From assembly GCF_002836475.1 (NCBI RefSeq), contig NZ_PJBJ01000030.1:1302001-1366000 (forward strand): a DNA stretch of 64,000 nt, written 5' to 3'. Shown piece by piece: positions 45,138 through 53,674 of this stretch. Position 1 is the stretch's first letter, and every line of letters begins with the position of its first letter. This DNA comes from Flavobacterium sp. ALD4. Lineage in GTDB: Bacteria; Bacteroidota; Bacteroidia; Flavobacteriales; Flavobacteriaceae. The notes beneath the pieces were generated by a model. It was not told where the DNA came from. It did no database searches and worked only from the letters and a program-made list of their open reading frames with translations. Made by a program: the position numbers and the translations under genes.

Positions 45138-45548
45138 ATGCTCTCAAAGAAGACAAAATACGGAATAAAGGCATTGACATTTTTGGCGCGCCAAGAAAAT
45201 CAGACCCCTGTTGCTATTGCTGATATTGCAAAAAGCGAAAACATTTCGGTTAAGTTTTTAGAAAGTATTTTGCTGCTTTTGCGTCATTCAGGATTTTTGG
45301 GTGCCAAAAAAGGAAAAGGCGGTGGTTATTATTTAATAAAAGAGCCCAAAGACATTAACATGGCTAAAGTCTATCGTGTTCTGGAAGGACCGATTGCATT
45401 ATTACCCTGCGCCAGTCATAACTTTTATGAAAAATGCGATGACTGTACAGATGAAGCTGCTTGTGCAGTGCGTAAACTAATGACCGAAGTCCGCGACAAC
45501 ACGCTGCAAATATTAGAAAACAATACTCTGGCAGACATTGCTTTTTAA
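45138..45548 (+). CDS. Rrf2-family transcriptional regulator
   Basis: This 136-residue winged-helix protein has the Rrf2 start MLSKKTKYGIKALTFLA, recognition helix SVKFLESILLLLRHSGFLGAKKGKGGGYYL, and a Cys-rich segment (PCASHNFYEKCDDCTDEAAC). Three of those Cys could hold an iron-sulfur cluster as in IscR. Placement after metZ and near the cys genes suggests control of sulfur assimilation, in the manner of CymR or IscR. The preceding 102 bases contain only AT-rich repeats. Confidence 0.9.
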   Translation: MLSKKTKYGIKALTFLARQENQTPVAIADIAKSENISVKFLESILLLLRHSGFLGAKKGKGGGYYLIKEPKDINMAKVYRVLEGPIALLPCASHNFYEKCDDCTDEAACAVRKLMTEVRDNTLQILENNTLADIAF

Positions 45549-45571
45549 GCAATTCGATTAAAGCCAAGCGC

Positions 45572-45621
45572 AAAAAAAAAAGACCCTCTCATTGTTTATA
45601 TAATAAAAGGGTCTTTTTTTT
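45572..45621. terminator. Bidirectional terminator between rrf2 and tauE genes
   Basis: An AAAAAAAGACCCT / AGGGTCTTTTTTT stem with a 20-base AT-rich loop and A/T runs on both sides serves the two convergent genes. Confidence 0.85.
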
Positions 45622-45639
45622 GAATTAATAACTACAAGT

Positions 45640-46428
45640 TTAAGCCATAAAAACCAGTTTGTATCCTACAAAAAACAGCATTACCGCAATGGCATTTCTA
45701 AGAAATAAATCGGGTACTTTTCCACTTAGCATACTTCCTATGAATATTCCAGGAAGTGATCCTATTAGTAGCTGCCCTAGTAAGCCTAAATCTAAATTCC
45801 CCATGGTAGCGTGTCCTAATCCTGCTACAAGTGTTAAAGGGACAGCATGAGCAATCTCGGTGCCAACTAATTTTGGTGTTGCCAAAAGTGGATATAAGAA
45901 AAATAAAGTTACAGTACCTAAAGCTCCTGCGCCTATCGATGTTAGCGTTACAGTTGCACCTAGTAGGACACCTATTGCAACGGTTAATACATTTTGTGTT
46001 TTGCTCTCGCTATGAAACTTGTCACCAGAATGTTTCTGAGAAAAAGTCAATAGCTTCTTTTTGAACAAAACAGCTATCGAGGTTAAGAGCAACGCCCAAC
46101 CTAAGCTGTATTTAATTACCGCGTTTAAAGCAGTAATATCTGTTTTAATACTATGTAAAATCCACAAAGTTAATAATGCCGCAGGAACACTTCCTAAGGA
46201 TAGCCAGCCAGTAATGGTCCAGTTAATATTATTTTTTTTGTGATGCACATAAATACCCCCCATTTTGGTAAATGCAGCATATAATAGATCCGTACCAACA
46301 GCTGTTGTTGGCGGTATACCAAACCATAATAATATGGGCGTCATCAAGGAACCGCCTCCTACACCAGTTAAGCCAACAATGAATCCTACGGTTAATCCTG
46401 CAACCACTAATCCTAATTGAAAATCCAT
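45640..46428 (-). CDS. TauE/SafE-family sulfite or sulfonate exporter
   Basis: This 262-residue inner-membrane protein has about eight helices and the duplicated TauE core: GLTGVGGGSLMTPILL near residue 20 and GATVTLTSIGAGALG near 155. Such proteins are thought to export sulfite, sulfoacetate or related anions. Being embedded in the sulfate-reduction region, it may relieve sulfite excess. It is convergent with the Rrf2 gene and divergent from cysH. Confidence 0.85.
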   Translation of the reverse strand: MDFQLGLVVAGLTVGFIVGLTGVGGGSLMTPILLWFGIPPTTAVGTDLLYAAFTKMGGIYVHHKKNNINWTITGWLSLGSVPAALLTLWILHSIKTDITALNAVIKYSLGWALLLTSIAVLFKKKLLTFSQKHSGDKFHSESKTQNVLTVAIGVLLGATVTLTSIGAGALGTVTLFFLYPLLATPKLVGTEIAHAVPLTLVAGLGHATMGNLDLGLLGQLLIGSLPGIFIGSMLSGKVPDLFLRNAIAVMLFFVGYKLVFMA

Positions 46429-46670
46429 ATTATAAATATTTTGGGCAAAAATAATAACTATTTCATTATTAACCTATAGGATAGATAGACTATTAAATTT
46501 TTTTGCTGTGTTTTAAGAATATATTCTTGCTTTTGGGCTAATAATGAGAATTATAGATTTTGACCTATTGTTTTCAAATAATTCTGTATTATTTAGTTGC
46601 TGTTCGTGTAAAGTCCTTTTTATGAAGGACTAAGGGAGCGTGGTGTTTTTAATAAAATACTATTTTTTGT

Positions 46671-46742
46671 TTTGTAATTTGGAAATAAGTAGTATTTTTG
46701 CAAAGTAATCTACTAAACCGATAGGGTAATAGATTTATTAAA
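46671..46742 (+). promoter_or_regulatory. Promoter and possible operator of the cysH operon
   Basis: TTTG (46671-46674), 18-base spacer and TATTTTTG (46693-46700) form a near-perfect Bacteroidota promoter. Just after the predicted start an imperfect palindrome spans about 46706-46736 (AATCTACTAAACC, GATA, GGGTAATAGATT). It is a plausible site for the Rrf2-type regulator. The 327-base tauE-cysH region holds nothing else recognised. Confidence 0.65.
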
Positions 46743-46755
46743 ATAAAAAAGAAGA

Positions 46756-47457
46756 ATGAGCACAACTACAGCACATACATTAATAGAAAAAACTAAAGAC
46801 TTCTCAATTGAAGAGACTTTTGTTTTTTTGGCCAATGAATATAAAGATAAAGTAGTGTTTTCCACATCTTTTGGACAAGAAGACCAAGTGATAACAGCTT
46901 TAATTGCTAAAAGTGATGCCGCAATCAACATCTTCACTTTAGATACAGGCCGTTTGTTTCAAGAAACCTACGATGTTTTTCATAAAACTTTAAAGAAGTA
47001 TAAAAAACATATTCAGGTTTATTTCCCTGAAGCTACGGATGTTCAGAATCTATTGAATGCAAAAGGACCAAATAGCTTCTACGAGTCTGTTGAAAATAGA
47101 AAAGAGTGTTGTTTTATTCGAAAAGTAGCTCCATTAACTAAGGCACTAAATGGGAATGCAGTTTGGATTACGGGTTTAAGAGCAGAACAATCAGAAAACA
47201 GAAATGATTTACATCTTTTTGAATACGATGAAAAGTTCGAAATAATCAAATTCAATCCATTATTGAAGTGGGCTCTAAAAGAAGTAGAGGATTATTTAGA
47301 AAAAAATAACGTGCCGCAAAACGCATTACATAATAAAGGATTTGTAAGCATAGGTTGTGCGCCTTGTACCAGAGCAATCGCCGAGGGAGAAGACATCAGG
47401 GCTGGAAGATGGTGGTGGGAATCGAGTCACAAAGAATGTGGTCTGCACCAAGGGTAA
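46756..47457 (+). CDS. cysH: Phosphoadenylyl/adenylyl-sulfate reductase
   Basis: This 233-residue enzyme reduces activated sulfate to sulfite with thioredoxin. It has the nucleotide-binding SFGQEDQV region. Two Cys pairs (ECCFIRK and GCAPCTR) bind a [4Fe-4S] cluster and mark the APS-reducing type, so a separate APS kinase is not needed, and none is seen here. The catalytic Cys is in the terminal KECGLHQG. It is the first gene of a long assimilatory operon. Confidence 0.93.
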   Translation: MSTTTAHTLIEKTKDFSIEETFVFLANEYKDKVVFSTSFGQEDQVITALIAKSDAAINIFTLDTGRLFQETYDVFHKTLKKYKKHIQVYFPEATDVQNLLNAKGPNSFYESVENRKECCFIRKVAPLTKALNGNAVWITGLRAEQSENRNDLHLFEYDEKFEIIKFNPLLKWALKEVEDYLEKNNVPQNALHNKGFVSIGCAPCTRAIAEGEDIRAGRWWWESSHKECGLHQG

Positions 47458-47569
47458 ATAAAGAAAACAGAAAAATAAATAAAGAGAATAGAAATTATAA
47501 ATAGTAGAGAGGTTTTAGTTTAGGATACAACAACCTGAAACTTTAAACCTGAAACTGTAAACTAAAAAT

Positions 47570-48469
47570 ATGAGTTCAATATTAAAAACAAACGCATTAG
47601 AAAGCGAAGCGATATATATATTCAGAGAAGTTATTTCTCAATTTGACAAGCCAGTATTGCTTTTTTCCGGAGGAAAAGATTCAATTACTTTGGTACGTTT
47701 AGCACAAAAAGCATTCTTCCCTGCAAAAATTCCTTTTCCATTATTGCACGTAGATACAGGTCATAATTTTCCTGAAACAATCGAATTTAGAGACCGATTA
47801 GTTAAAGAATTGGGATTGGAATTAATCGTTCGTAATGTGCAAGATGCTATAGATGAAGGTAAAGTAGTGGAGGAAACTGGTAAATATTCGAGTAGAAACA
47901 GCTTACAAACAACAACTTTGCTTGATGCGATTGAGGAATTCAAGTTTGATGCTTGTATCGGTGGTGCGCGTAGAGATGAAGAAAAAGCTAGAGCTAAAGA
48001 GCGTATTTTCTCAGTTCGTGATGATTTTGGTCAATGGGATGAAAAAAACCAACGTCCAGAGTTGTTCGATTTATTGAACGGGAAAATTGAAAACGGACAA
48101 AATGTGCGTGTATTTCCTATTTCAAATTGGACTGAATTAGATGTTTGGAGTTATATCGAGCAAGAACAAATCGAGATTCCATCGATTTACTTCTCTCATA
48201 AACGTAAAGTATTCTTGAGAGACGGAATGATTTGGTCACACTCTCCATATGTTTATCAAGAAGAAAACGAAGAAATTGAAGAAAGAATTGTTCGTTTTAG
48301 AACAGTAGGAGATATGAGTTGTACAGCAGCAGTTGATTCGTATGCAGCAACAATAGCTGAAGTGGTAGGCGAAATTAGATTGTCAACTATATCTGAAAGA
48401 GGTGCTAGAATTGATGATAAACGTTCTGAAGCAGCGATGGAAAAAAGAAAACAACAAGGGTACTTTTAG
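47570..48469 (+). CDS. cysD: Sulfate adenylyltransferase subunit 2
   Basis: This 299-residue ATP sulfurylase small subunit forms APS from sulfate and ATP. The PP-loop is LLFSGGKDSITLVRLA near residues 30-45. CIGGARRDEEKARAKER and GDMSCTAAVDS are standard. It is paired with cysN downstream, separated by a 171-base gap filled by a GC-rich repeat. The 112 bases before it carry short CCTGAAACTTTAAA-type direct repeats. Confidence 0.95.
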   Translation: MSSILKTNALESEAIYIFREVISQFDKPVLLFSGGKDSITLVRLAQKAFFPAKIPFPLLHVDTGHNFPETIEFRDRLVKELGLELIVRNVQDAIDEGKVVEETGKYSSRNSLQTTTLLDAIEEFKFDACIGGARRDEEKARAKERIFSVRDDFGQWDEKNQRPELFDLLNGKIENGQNVRVFPISNWTELDVWSYIEQEQIEIPSIYFSHKRKVFLRDGMIWSHSPYVYQEENEEIEERIVRFRTVGDMSCTAAVDSYAATIAEVVGEIRLSTISERGARIDDKRSEAAMEKRKQQGYF

Positions 48470-48623
48470 AATCCCCACCCCACCCCTCTCTGGAGGTGAG
48501 GTAGCCATAACTGAATATATAAATGGATACTAAGGGCTAGGTTTAAGAGATAAGAAGAAAAAAGACGCAACACGATTTTACGTCTCTACTCCCTCTCCTT
48601 TGGAGGGGGTTGCGGGGAGGATT
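48470..48623. mobile_element. MITE-like GC-rich inverted-repeat element A (cysD-cysN gap)
   Basis: The 154-base gap sequence starts AATCCCCACCCC and ends GGGGAGGATT, with imperfect inverted ends of about 32 bases. Each end also contains its own short palindrome (CTCTCCTTTGGAGG on the right). No coding capacity. Base composition at the ends is far richer in G+C than the surroundings. Confidence 0.5.
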
Positions 48624-48640
48624 ATAATAGAAGAATTCAT

Positions 48641-49885
48641 ATGGAAGTTTTAAAAATAGCAACAGCAGGAAGTGTAGATGACGGAAAAAGTACATTAATT
48701 GGAAGATTATTATACGACACGCAATCTTTGACTACAGATAAGTTAGAAGCGATAGAAAAAAGTAGCAAACAAAAAGGATATGATTATTTAGATTTTTCTT
48801 TGGCTACAGATGGATTAGTTGCCGAGAGAGAGCAAGGTATCACAATTGATGTGGCACATATTTACTTTTCTACAGCTAAGAAAAGTTATATTATTGCTGA
48901 TACTCCGGGTCACGTGGAATACACCCGGAACATGGTCACTGGGGCTTCGACTTCGCAAGTTTCCATCATTTTGATTGATGCTCGCAAAGGAGTAATTGAG
49001 CAAACGTACCGTCACTTTTTCATCAATAATTTATTGCGTGTAAAAGAGGTAATTGTTGCAGTAAATAAAATGGATTTAGTTGATTATTCGGAAGAAGTGT
49101 ATAATAAAATCAAAGCCGACTTTGAAGCGTTGAACGCCAAAAGTACTTTCAAAGAGCAAAACGTAAGTTACATTCCGTTGAGTGCCTTAACAGGAGACAA
49201 TGTGGTTGAGAAAACGGATGCTATGCCGTGGTACAAAGGACAAACTATCCTAGAACACCTTGAGGCACTTGAACCGGCAGATGTATATGAAAGAGGACAA
49301 GCTCGTTTTCCGGTGCAAACAGTGATTCGACCAAAAACGGAAGAATACCACGATTTTAGAGGATATGCTGGTAAACTTTACGGAAATAATTTAAAAGTGG
49401 GGGATGCCGTTACAGTACTGCCTTCTTTGACGGAGTCCAAAGTGAGTAAGATTCATTTTTTTGATAAACAATTTGATGAAGCTTCAGTAGGTTCGTCGAT
49501 TACTATCGAATTAGAAAATGATATTAATGTGACCAGAGGGGATATGATTGTAAAATCATCTGAATTGCCTAAAGTTGAGAAAGATATCAATACAACAGTG
49601 TGTTGGATGGACAGTAAAAAACTGATTCCAGGCGCGAAATATTTTGTACAACACAATACTAATCGAGTTTTGGCTAAAATTGACAGCGTGAAAAACATAA
49701 TTGCAACTGATTTTTCAGGAGCAACAGAAGCGTCCCAATTAGCAATTAACGAAATAGGAGAAGTAAATATCAAGTTAAGTAAAGCAATTTATTTTGATGC
49801 ATACAACGATAACAAATCAAATGGTGCTTTTATCTTAATTGATGCAGCAACAAATACAACTGCTGGAGTAGGGTTTATTAGATAG
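48641..49885 (+). CDS. cysN: Sulfate adenylyltransferase subunit 1 (GTPase)
   Basis: This 414-residue EF-Tu-like GTPase drives APS formation. G1 is ATAGSVDDGKSTLIGRLLYD at the N-terminus, G3 is DTPGHVEY, G4 is NKMD, and REQGITIDVAH is switch I. No APS kinase domain is fused at the C-terminus, in keeping with an APS-using CysH. It is co-directional with cysD and the sulfite reductase gene, with repeat elements on both sides. Confidence 0.95.
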   Translation: MEVLKIATAGSVDDGKSTLIGRLLYDTQSLTTDKLEAIEKSSKQKGYDYLDFSLATDGLVAEREQGITIDVAHIYFSTAKKSYIIADTPGHVEYTRNMVTGASTSQVSIILIDARKGVIEQTYRHFFINNLLRVKEVIVAVNKMDLVDYSEEVYNKIKADFEALNAKSTFKEQNVSYIPLSALTGDNVVEKTDAMPWYKGQTILEHLEALEPADVYERGQARFPVQTVIRPKTEEYHDFRGYAGKLYGNNLKVGDAVTVLPSLTESKVSKIHFFDKQFDEASVGSSITIELENDINVTRGDMIVKSSELPKVEKDINTTVCWMDSKKLIPGAKYFVQHNTNRVLAKIDSVKNIIATDFSGATEASQLAINEIGEVNIKLSKAIYFDAYNDNKSNGAFILIDAATNTTAGVGFIR

Positions 49886-50063
49886 GATCCCCATCCCAGC
49901 CATCCCTGAAGCGGAAGGGGAAATTGTAGATAAACTTTGTGGATATAAGTTTATAAGCTAGAGAATTAAAAATGCCGATGTCAAACTGGTTATAAATCAG
50001 AAAAAAATAAGAATTAAAATCTTCAATGCTTGTTCCTCTTTCTTGGGGAGGCAGGGGAGAATA
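49886..50063. mobile_element. MITE-like GC-rich inverted-repeat element B (cysN-sir gap)
   Basis: Of similar design to the element in the cysD-cysN gap: it starts GATCCCCATCCC and ends GGGGAGGCAGGGGAGAAT, with imperfect inverted ends and an AT-rich middle. No gene is present. The ends are more diverged than in the other copy. Confidence 0.42.
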
Positions 50064-50069
50064 AAATAA

Positions 50070-52169
50070 ATGCATATGGAAAGTTTTAGAACCGAAATAG
50101 AAGATCCGATTGTTCAAAAAGAGATCGTTGATTTAGAAAGAAAAATTGCTTTATTCAAAGAAGGCAAGATTGATGATGAGCGTTTTCGCAGTCTTCGTTT
50201 AGCACGTGGTGTTTACGGACAGCGCCAAGAAGGCGTTCAAATGATTCGTATTAAATTACCATTTGGAAAAGTAACGAGTGAACAATTAGAACGAATCACT
50301 AAGGTCTCTGATGAATATTCTACAGGACGTTTGCATATCACTACACGCCAGGATATCCAAATCCACTATGTAAGTTTAGATAGAACTCCTGAGCTTTGGG
50401 CACAATTAGCAATCGATGATATTACACTTCGTGAGGCTTGTGGGAACACTGTAAGAAACATTACAGCAAGTGAACTTGCAGGTGTTGATGTAGACGAACC
50501 TTTTGACGTCTCACCTTATGCCCATGCGATGTTTCAGTTCTTCTTGAGAAATCCAATTTGTCAAGAAATGGGACGTAAGTTCAAAATATCATTTTCGTCT
50601 TCAGACAAAGATACCGCATTGAGTTACTTGCATGATTTAGGATTTATTCCAAAAATTGTAAATGGTGAGCGCGGATTCAAAGTAATGCTAGGAGGAGGAT
50701 TAGGTTCTCAGCCTGCACATGCCGAATTACTCTCGGAATTTATTCCAGTAAACCAAATTATTCCAACTACGGAAGGGGTGTTGAGGATATTTGATCGCTA
50801 CGGAGAAAGAGCGAAGCGTTTAAAAGCTCGCATGAAATTTTTAATTAAAGATATAGGGAGAGATGAATTTATGCGATTGGTTGATGAGGAAAAGGCAGCC
50901 TTGTCGTATCAAACCATAGAAATTGACACCACTGATTTTGATGTTGCTATTCCAGAGACTTTATTAGAAGTGCCAAAAGTAACTATTGAAGATAAAGCCG
51001 CTTTTGAAGCTTGGAAAAAATCAAATGTCATAGCTCAAAAACAAGCGGGGTACTACGCCATAGGAATAAAAGTTCTTTTAGGAGATTTTTATACTGATAA
51101 GGCAAGAGTATTAACTGATTTAATCAAAAATTATGGTGCTAATGAATTGCGCTTTTCGCTAAAACAAAATATTGTTGTTCGAAATATAAAAGAAGAAAAC
51201 TTAGCTTTTTTCTACCAAGAACTAGCAAAATTAGACTTTGTGACTTTGGGTTACGATACGATTAACGATATCACCGCATGTCCAGGAACTGATACGTGTA
51301 ATTTAGGGATTGCAAGTAGCACTGGAATTGCTGAGGAGTTAGAAAGAGTATTAAAGTTAGAGTTCCCGCAATATAAAGAGAATAGAGAAATCACTATTAA
51401 AATTAGTGGTTGCATGAATGCTTGCGGACAGCACAACATGTCAGCAATTGGTTTTCAGGGGATGTCAATCAATGCTGGAAAATTAGTAGCCCCAGCACTT
51501 CAAGTACTCTTGGGTGGTGGGAATTTAGGAAACGGCTCAGGACGTTTTTCAGATAAAGTAATCAAAATCCCAAGTAGAAGAGGTCCAGATGCTTTGCGTT
51601 ATATTTTAAATGATTTTGAAGCTAATGCGAATGGGAAATCATTTTTAGACTATTATATAACACAAGGCGAAAAGTATTTCTACGAATTCTTAAAACCATT
51701 GGCAGACACAACAAATTTAGTTGATGCTGATTTTATTGATTGGGGGAATGCTGATAACTACGTAAAAGCTGTTGGAGTAGGAGAATGTGCGGGCGTTGTA
51801 ATTGACCTTGTTGCTACCTTATTATTGGAAGCCAAAGATAAATTGACTTTTGCACAAGAAGCGTTTGAAGATAAAAATTGGGCTGATGCTATTTATCATG
51901 CTTATGCCGGTTTTGTAAACGGAGCTAAAGCGTTGTTGCTATCAGAAAACGAGAAGACAAATCATCAAGCGGGAATCATAAACTTATTTGACACTGTTTT
52001 TATCGAAACAAATAAAATCGAGTTGCAATCGACATTAAAGGACTTAGTATTCCAAATCAATAAGGAGGAACCATCTGAAGAATTTGCTAGAAAATACATT
52101 CAAGAAGCAATTGCTTTTTTTGATACGATTGAAGCATTCAGACTTAAAGATTTAAGCGATGAAAAATAA
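50070..52169 (+). CDS. Siroheme nitrite/sulfite reductase with C-terminal HEPN-like domain
   Basis: This 699-residue protein should reduce sulfite to sulfide. Two ferredoxin-like/siroheme half-domain pairs occupy about 1-560 (GRLHITTRQDIQIHYV, LREACGNTVRNITASE). Cluster ligands are ACPGTDTCNLG and ISGCMNACGQH. After about residue 570 a helical extension (WADAIYHAYAGFVNGAKALLL) resembles a HEPN domain. Family ambiguity between nitrite and sulfite reduction is settled by context. ATG at 50076 is an alternative start. The end overlaps the next gene by 11 bases. Confidence 0.9.
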   Translation: MHMESFRTEIEDPIVQKEIVDLERKIALFKEGKIDDERFRSLRLARGVYGQRQEGVQMIRIKLPFGKVTSEQLERITKVSDEYSTGRLHITTRQDIQIHYVSLDRTPELWAQLAIDDITLREACGNTVRNITASELAGVDVDEPFDVSPYAHAMFQFFLRNPICQEMGRKFKISFSSSDKDTALSYLHDLGFIPKIVNGERGFKVMLGGGLGSQPAHAELLSEFIPVNQIIPTTEGVLRIFDRYGERAKRLKARMKFLIKDIGRDEFMRLVDEEKAALSYQTIEIDTTDFDVAIPETLLEVPKVTIEDKAAFEAWKKSNVIAQKQAGYYAIGIKVLLGDFYTDKARVLTDLIKNYGANELRFSLKQNIVVRNIKEENLAFFYQELAKLDFVTLGYDTINDITACPGTDTCNLGIASSTGIAEELERVLKLEFPQYKENREITIKISGCMNACGQHNMSAIGFQGMSINAGKLVAPALQVLLGGGNLGNGSGRFSDKVIKIPSRRGPDALRYILNDFEANANGKSFLDYYITQGEKYFYEFLKPLADTTNLVDADFIDWGNADNYVKAVGVGECAGVVIDLVATLLLEAKDKLTFAQEAFEDKNWADAIYHAYAGFVNGAKALLLSENEKTNHQAGIINLFDTVFIETNKIELQSTLKDLVFQINKEEPSEEFARKYIQEAIAFFDTIEAFRLKDLSDEK

Positions 52170-52953
52170 TATAGAACCGCAGGTAACACTCGTAGGTGCT
52201 GGTCCTGGAGATCCGGATTTACTGACCATCAAAGGGGCAAAAGCATTGGCTGAAGCGAATGTTGTTTTGTATGATGCTTTGGCTAATGAAGAGTTGTTGT
52301 CTTTTGCTCCTAAAAAAGCATTAAAGATATTTGTTGGAAAAAGAAAAGGGTGTCATGCTTATTCGCAAGATGAAATTAACCAACTAATTGTAGATAACGC
52401 GCTTACTTACGGTAATGTGGTCCGATTAAAAGGGGGGGATCCATTTATCTTTGGAAGAGGAAGTGAAGAAATAGAATTCGTAGAAAGCTTTGGAATTCCT
52501 ACCTTTGTAGTTCCCGGTATTTCATCGTCTATCGCAGTACCAGCCAGTCAAGGAATTTCTTTGACAAAAAGAGGAGTTTCAGAGAGTTTTTGGGTGATTA
52601 CAGGAACAACTTCATCAAGAAAGTTATCGACGGATGTAGCTTTGGCAGCAAAGTCGACGGCAACAGTTGTTATTCTGATGGGGATGAGCAAGCTGGATGA
52701 GATTGTCGCTCTATTTCAAAATGAATTTAAAGGAGAAATGCCAGTAGCCATTATTCAAAATGGTACTACGCCAGAGGAAAAAGTAGGAATTGGGACTATT
52801 GACACAATTCAGGAAACTGTGGCATTGAATAAATTAAGTTCGCCGGCTATAATTGTAATTGGAGAAGTCGTAGGGGACAGTAAGAAAAGAGCAGGTTTTT
52901 ACAAAGAATTAAAATCAAATCACAATACGGTACTGGTGTATGGAAAGGAATGA
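52159..52953 (+). CDS. cobA: Uroporphyrinogen-III C-methyltransferase
   Basis: This 264-residue SAM-dependent enzyme (CobA/SUMT) makes precorrin-2 for siroheme, the cofactor of the upstream sulfite reductase. Motifs are [19 protein letters not shown] at the N-terminus, [17 protein letters not shown], and [16 protein letters not shown]. It overlaps the genes on both sides (11 and 14 bases), so the three are translationally linked. Confidence 0.94.
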   Translation: MKNNIEPQVTLVGAGPGDPDLLTIKGAKALAEANVVLYDALANEELLSFAPKKALKIFVGKRKGCHAYSQDEINQLIVDNALTYGNVVRLKGGDPFIFGRGSEEIEFVESFGIPTFVVPGISSSIAVPASQGISLTKRGVSESFWVITGTTSSRKLSTDVALAAKSTATVVILMGMSKLDEIVALFQNEFKGEMPVAIIQNGTTPEEKVGIGTIDTIQETVALNKLSSPAIIVIGEVVGDSKKRAGFYKELKSNHNTVLVYGKE

Positions 52954-53521
52954 ATTGTATCCGATATTTTTAAAAATGCATCAAGTCAATATGCTTATTG
53001 TAGGAGGGGGAAATGTAGGCTTAGAAAAACTTTCGTTTTTGCTGAAATCGAGTCCTAATGCAAATGTTGAGGTTGTTGCTCCTAGATTTTTACCGGAATT
53101 AGTTGACTTAGTTAATAAGCATGATTCGGTAAAACTGACAATGAAAAAATTTAAGAAAAAAATGCTCAAGAAAAGGCATATGGTTATTGCTTGTACGGAC
53201 GATCTTGAAGTGAATAAAAGAATTTTTGAATTGTGCAGAGAACGATATCTCATCTGTAATATTGCTGATACTCCTGAATTATGCGATTACTATTTGGGTG
53301 GTATCGTGACCAAGGGAAATGTGAAAATCGCAATTTCAACAAATGGGAAATCACCCACAACGGCCAAAAGATTGCGAGAGTTTTTTGAAGAAATAATCCC
53401 GGAGGACATTAGTCAAATGGTTTTGAATCTTAATGAATATCGTAAAACCTTAAAAGGTGATTTTGAGGAAAAAGTCCAGAGAATGAATGAAGTTACCGCA
53501 TCGCTAAAAAACAAACAATAA
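52940..53521 (+). CDS. Precorrin-2 dehydrogenase/sirohydrochlorin ferrochelatase (CysG N-terminal/Met8 type)
   Basis: This 193-residue protein completes siroheme synthesis. The NAD-binding motif is LIVGGGNVGLEKLSFLL near residues 19-35. NIADTPELCDYYLGGIVTKGNVKIAISTNGKSPTTAKRLREF (two joined motifs) is the conserved core. It lacks the SUMT domain, supplied by the neighbour, so CysG is split here. The start overlaps the end of cobA by 14 bases. Confidence 0.9.
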   Translation: MERNELYPIFLKMHQVNMLIVGGGNVGLEKLSFLLKSSPNANVEVVAPRFLPELVDLVNKHDSVKLTMKKFKKKMLKKRHMVIACTDDLEVNKRIFELCRERYLICNIADTPELCDYYLGGIVTKGNVKIAISTNGKSPTTAKRLREFFEEIIPEDISQMVLNLNEYRKTLKGDFEEKVQRMNEVTASLKNKQ

Positions 53522-53613
53522 ATTAAACAAAGTTATTTTACATAATTCCCTTTCTTATCCAGGTTAATGATGCCTATTAAGACTGGGAAAGGAGAAATAA
53601 ATGATACTGACCA

Positions 53614-53644
53614 CTTGATGAAGTAAGAATGAATCGTAAATTTG
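53614..53644 (+). promoter_or_regulatory. Promoter upstream of the ferredoxin-NADP reductase-like gene
   Basis: CTTG (53614-53617), 19-base spacer and a perfect TAAATTTG (53637-53644) precede the ATG at 53675 by 30 bases. It indicates an internal promoter at the end of the cys operon. Confidence 0.6.
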
Positions 53645-53674
53645 TAATAAATTAGTTAGCACAATATAAAGTAC

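Noticed and set aside
53522..53674. Short frames between the siroheme gene and the ferredoxin reductase gene
   Set aside because: All are under 20 codons, with no amino-acid bias and no attenuator; only the promoter is supported.
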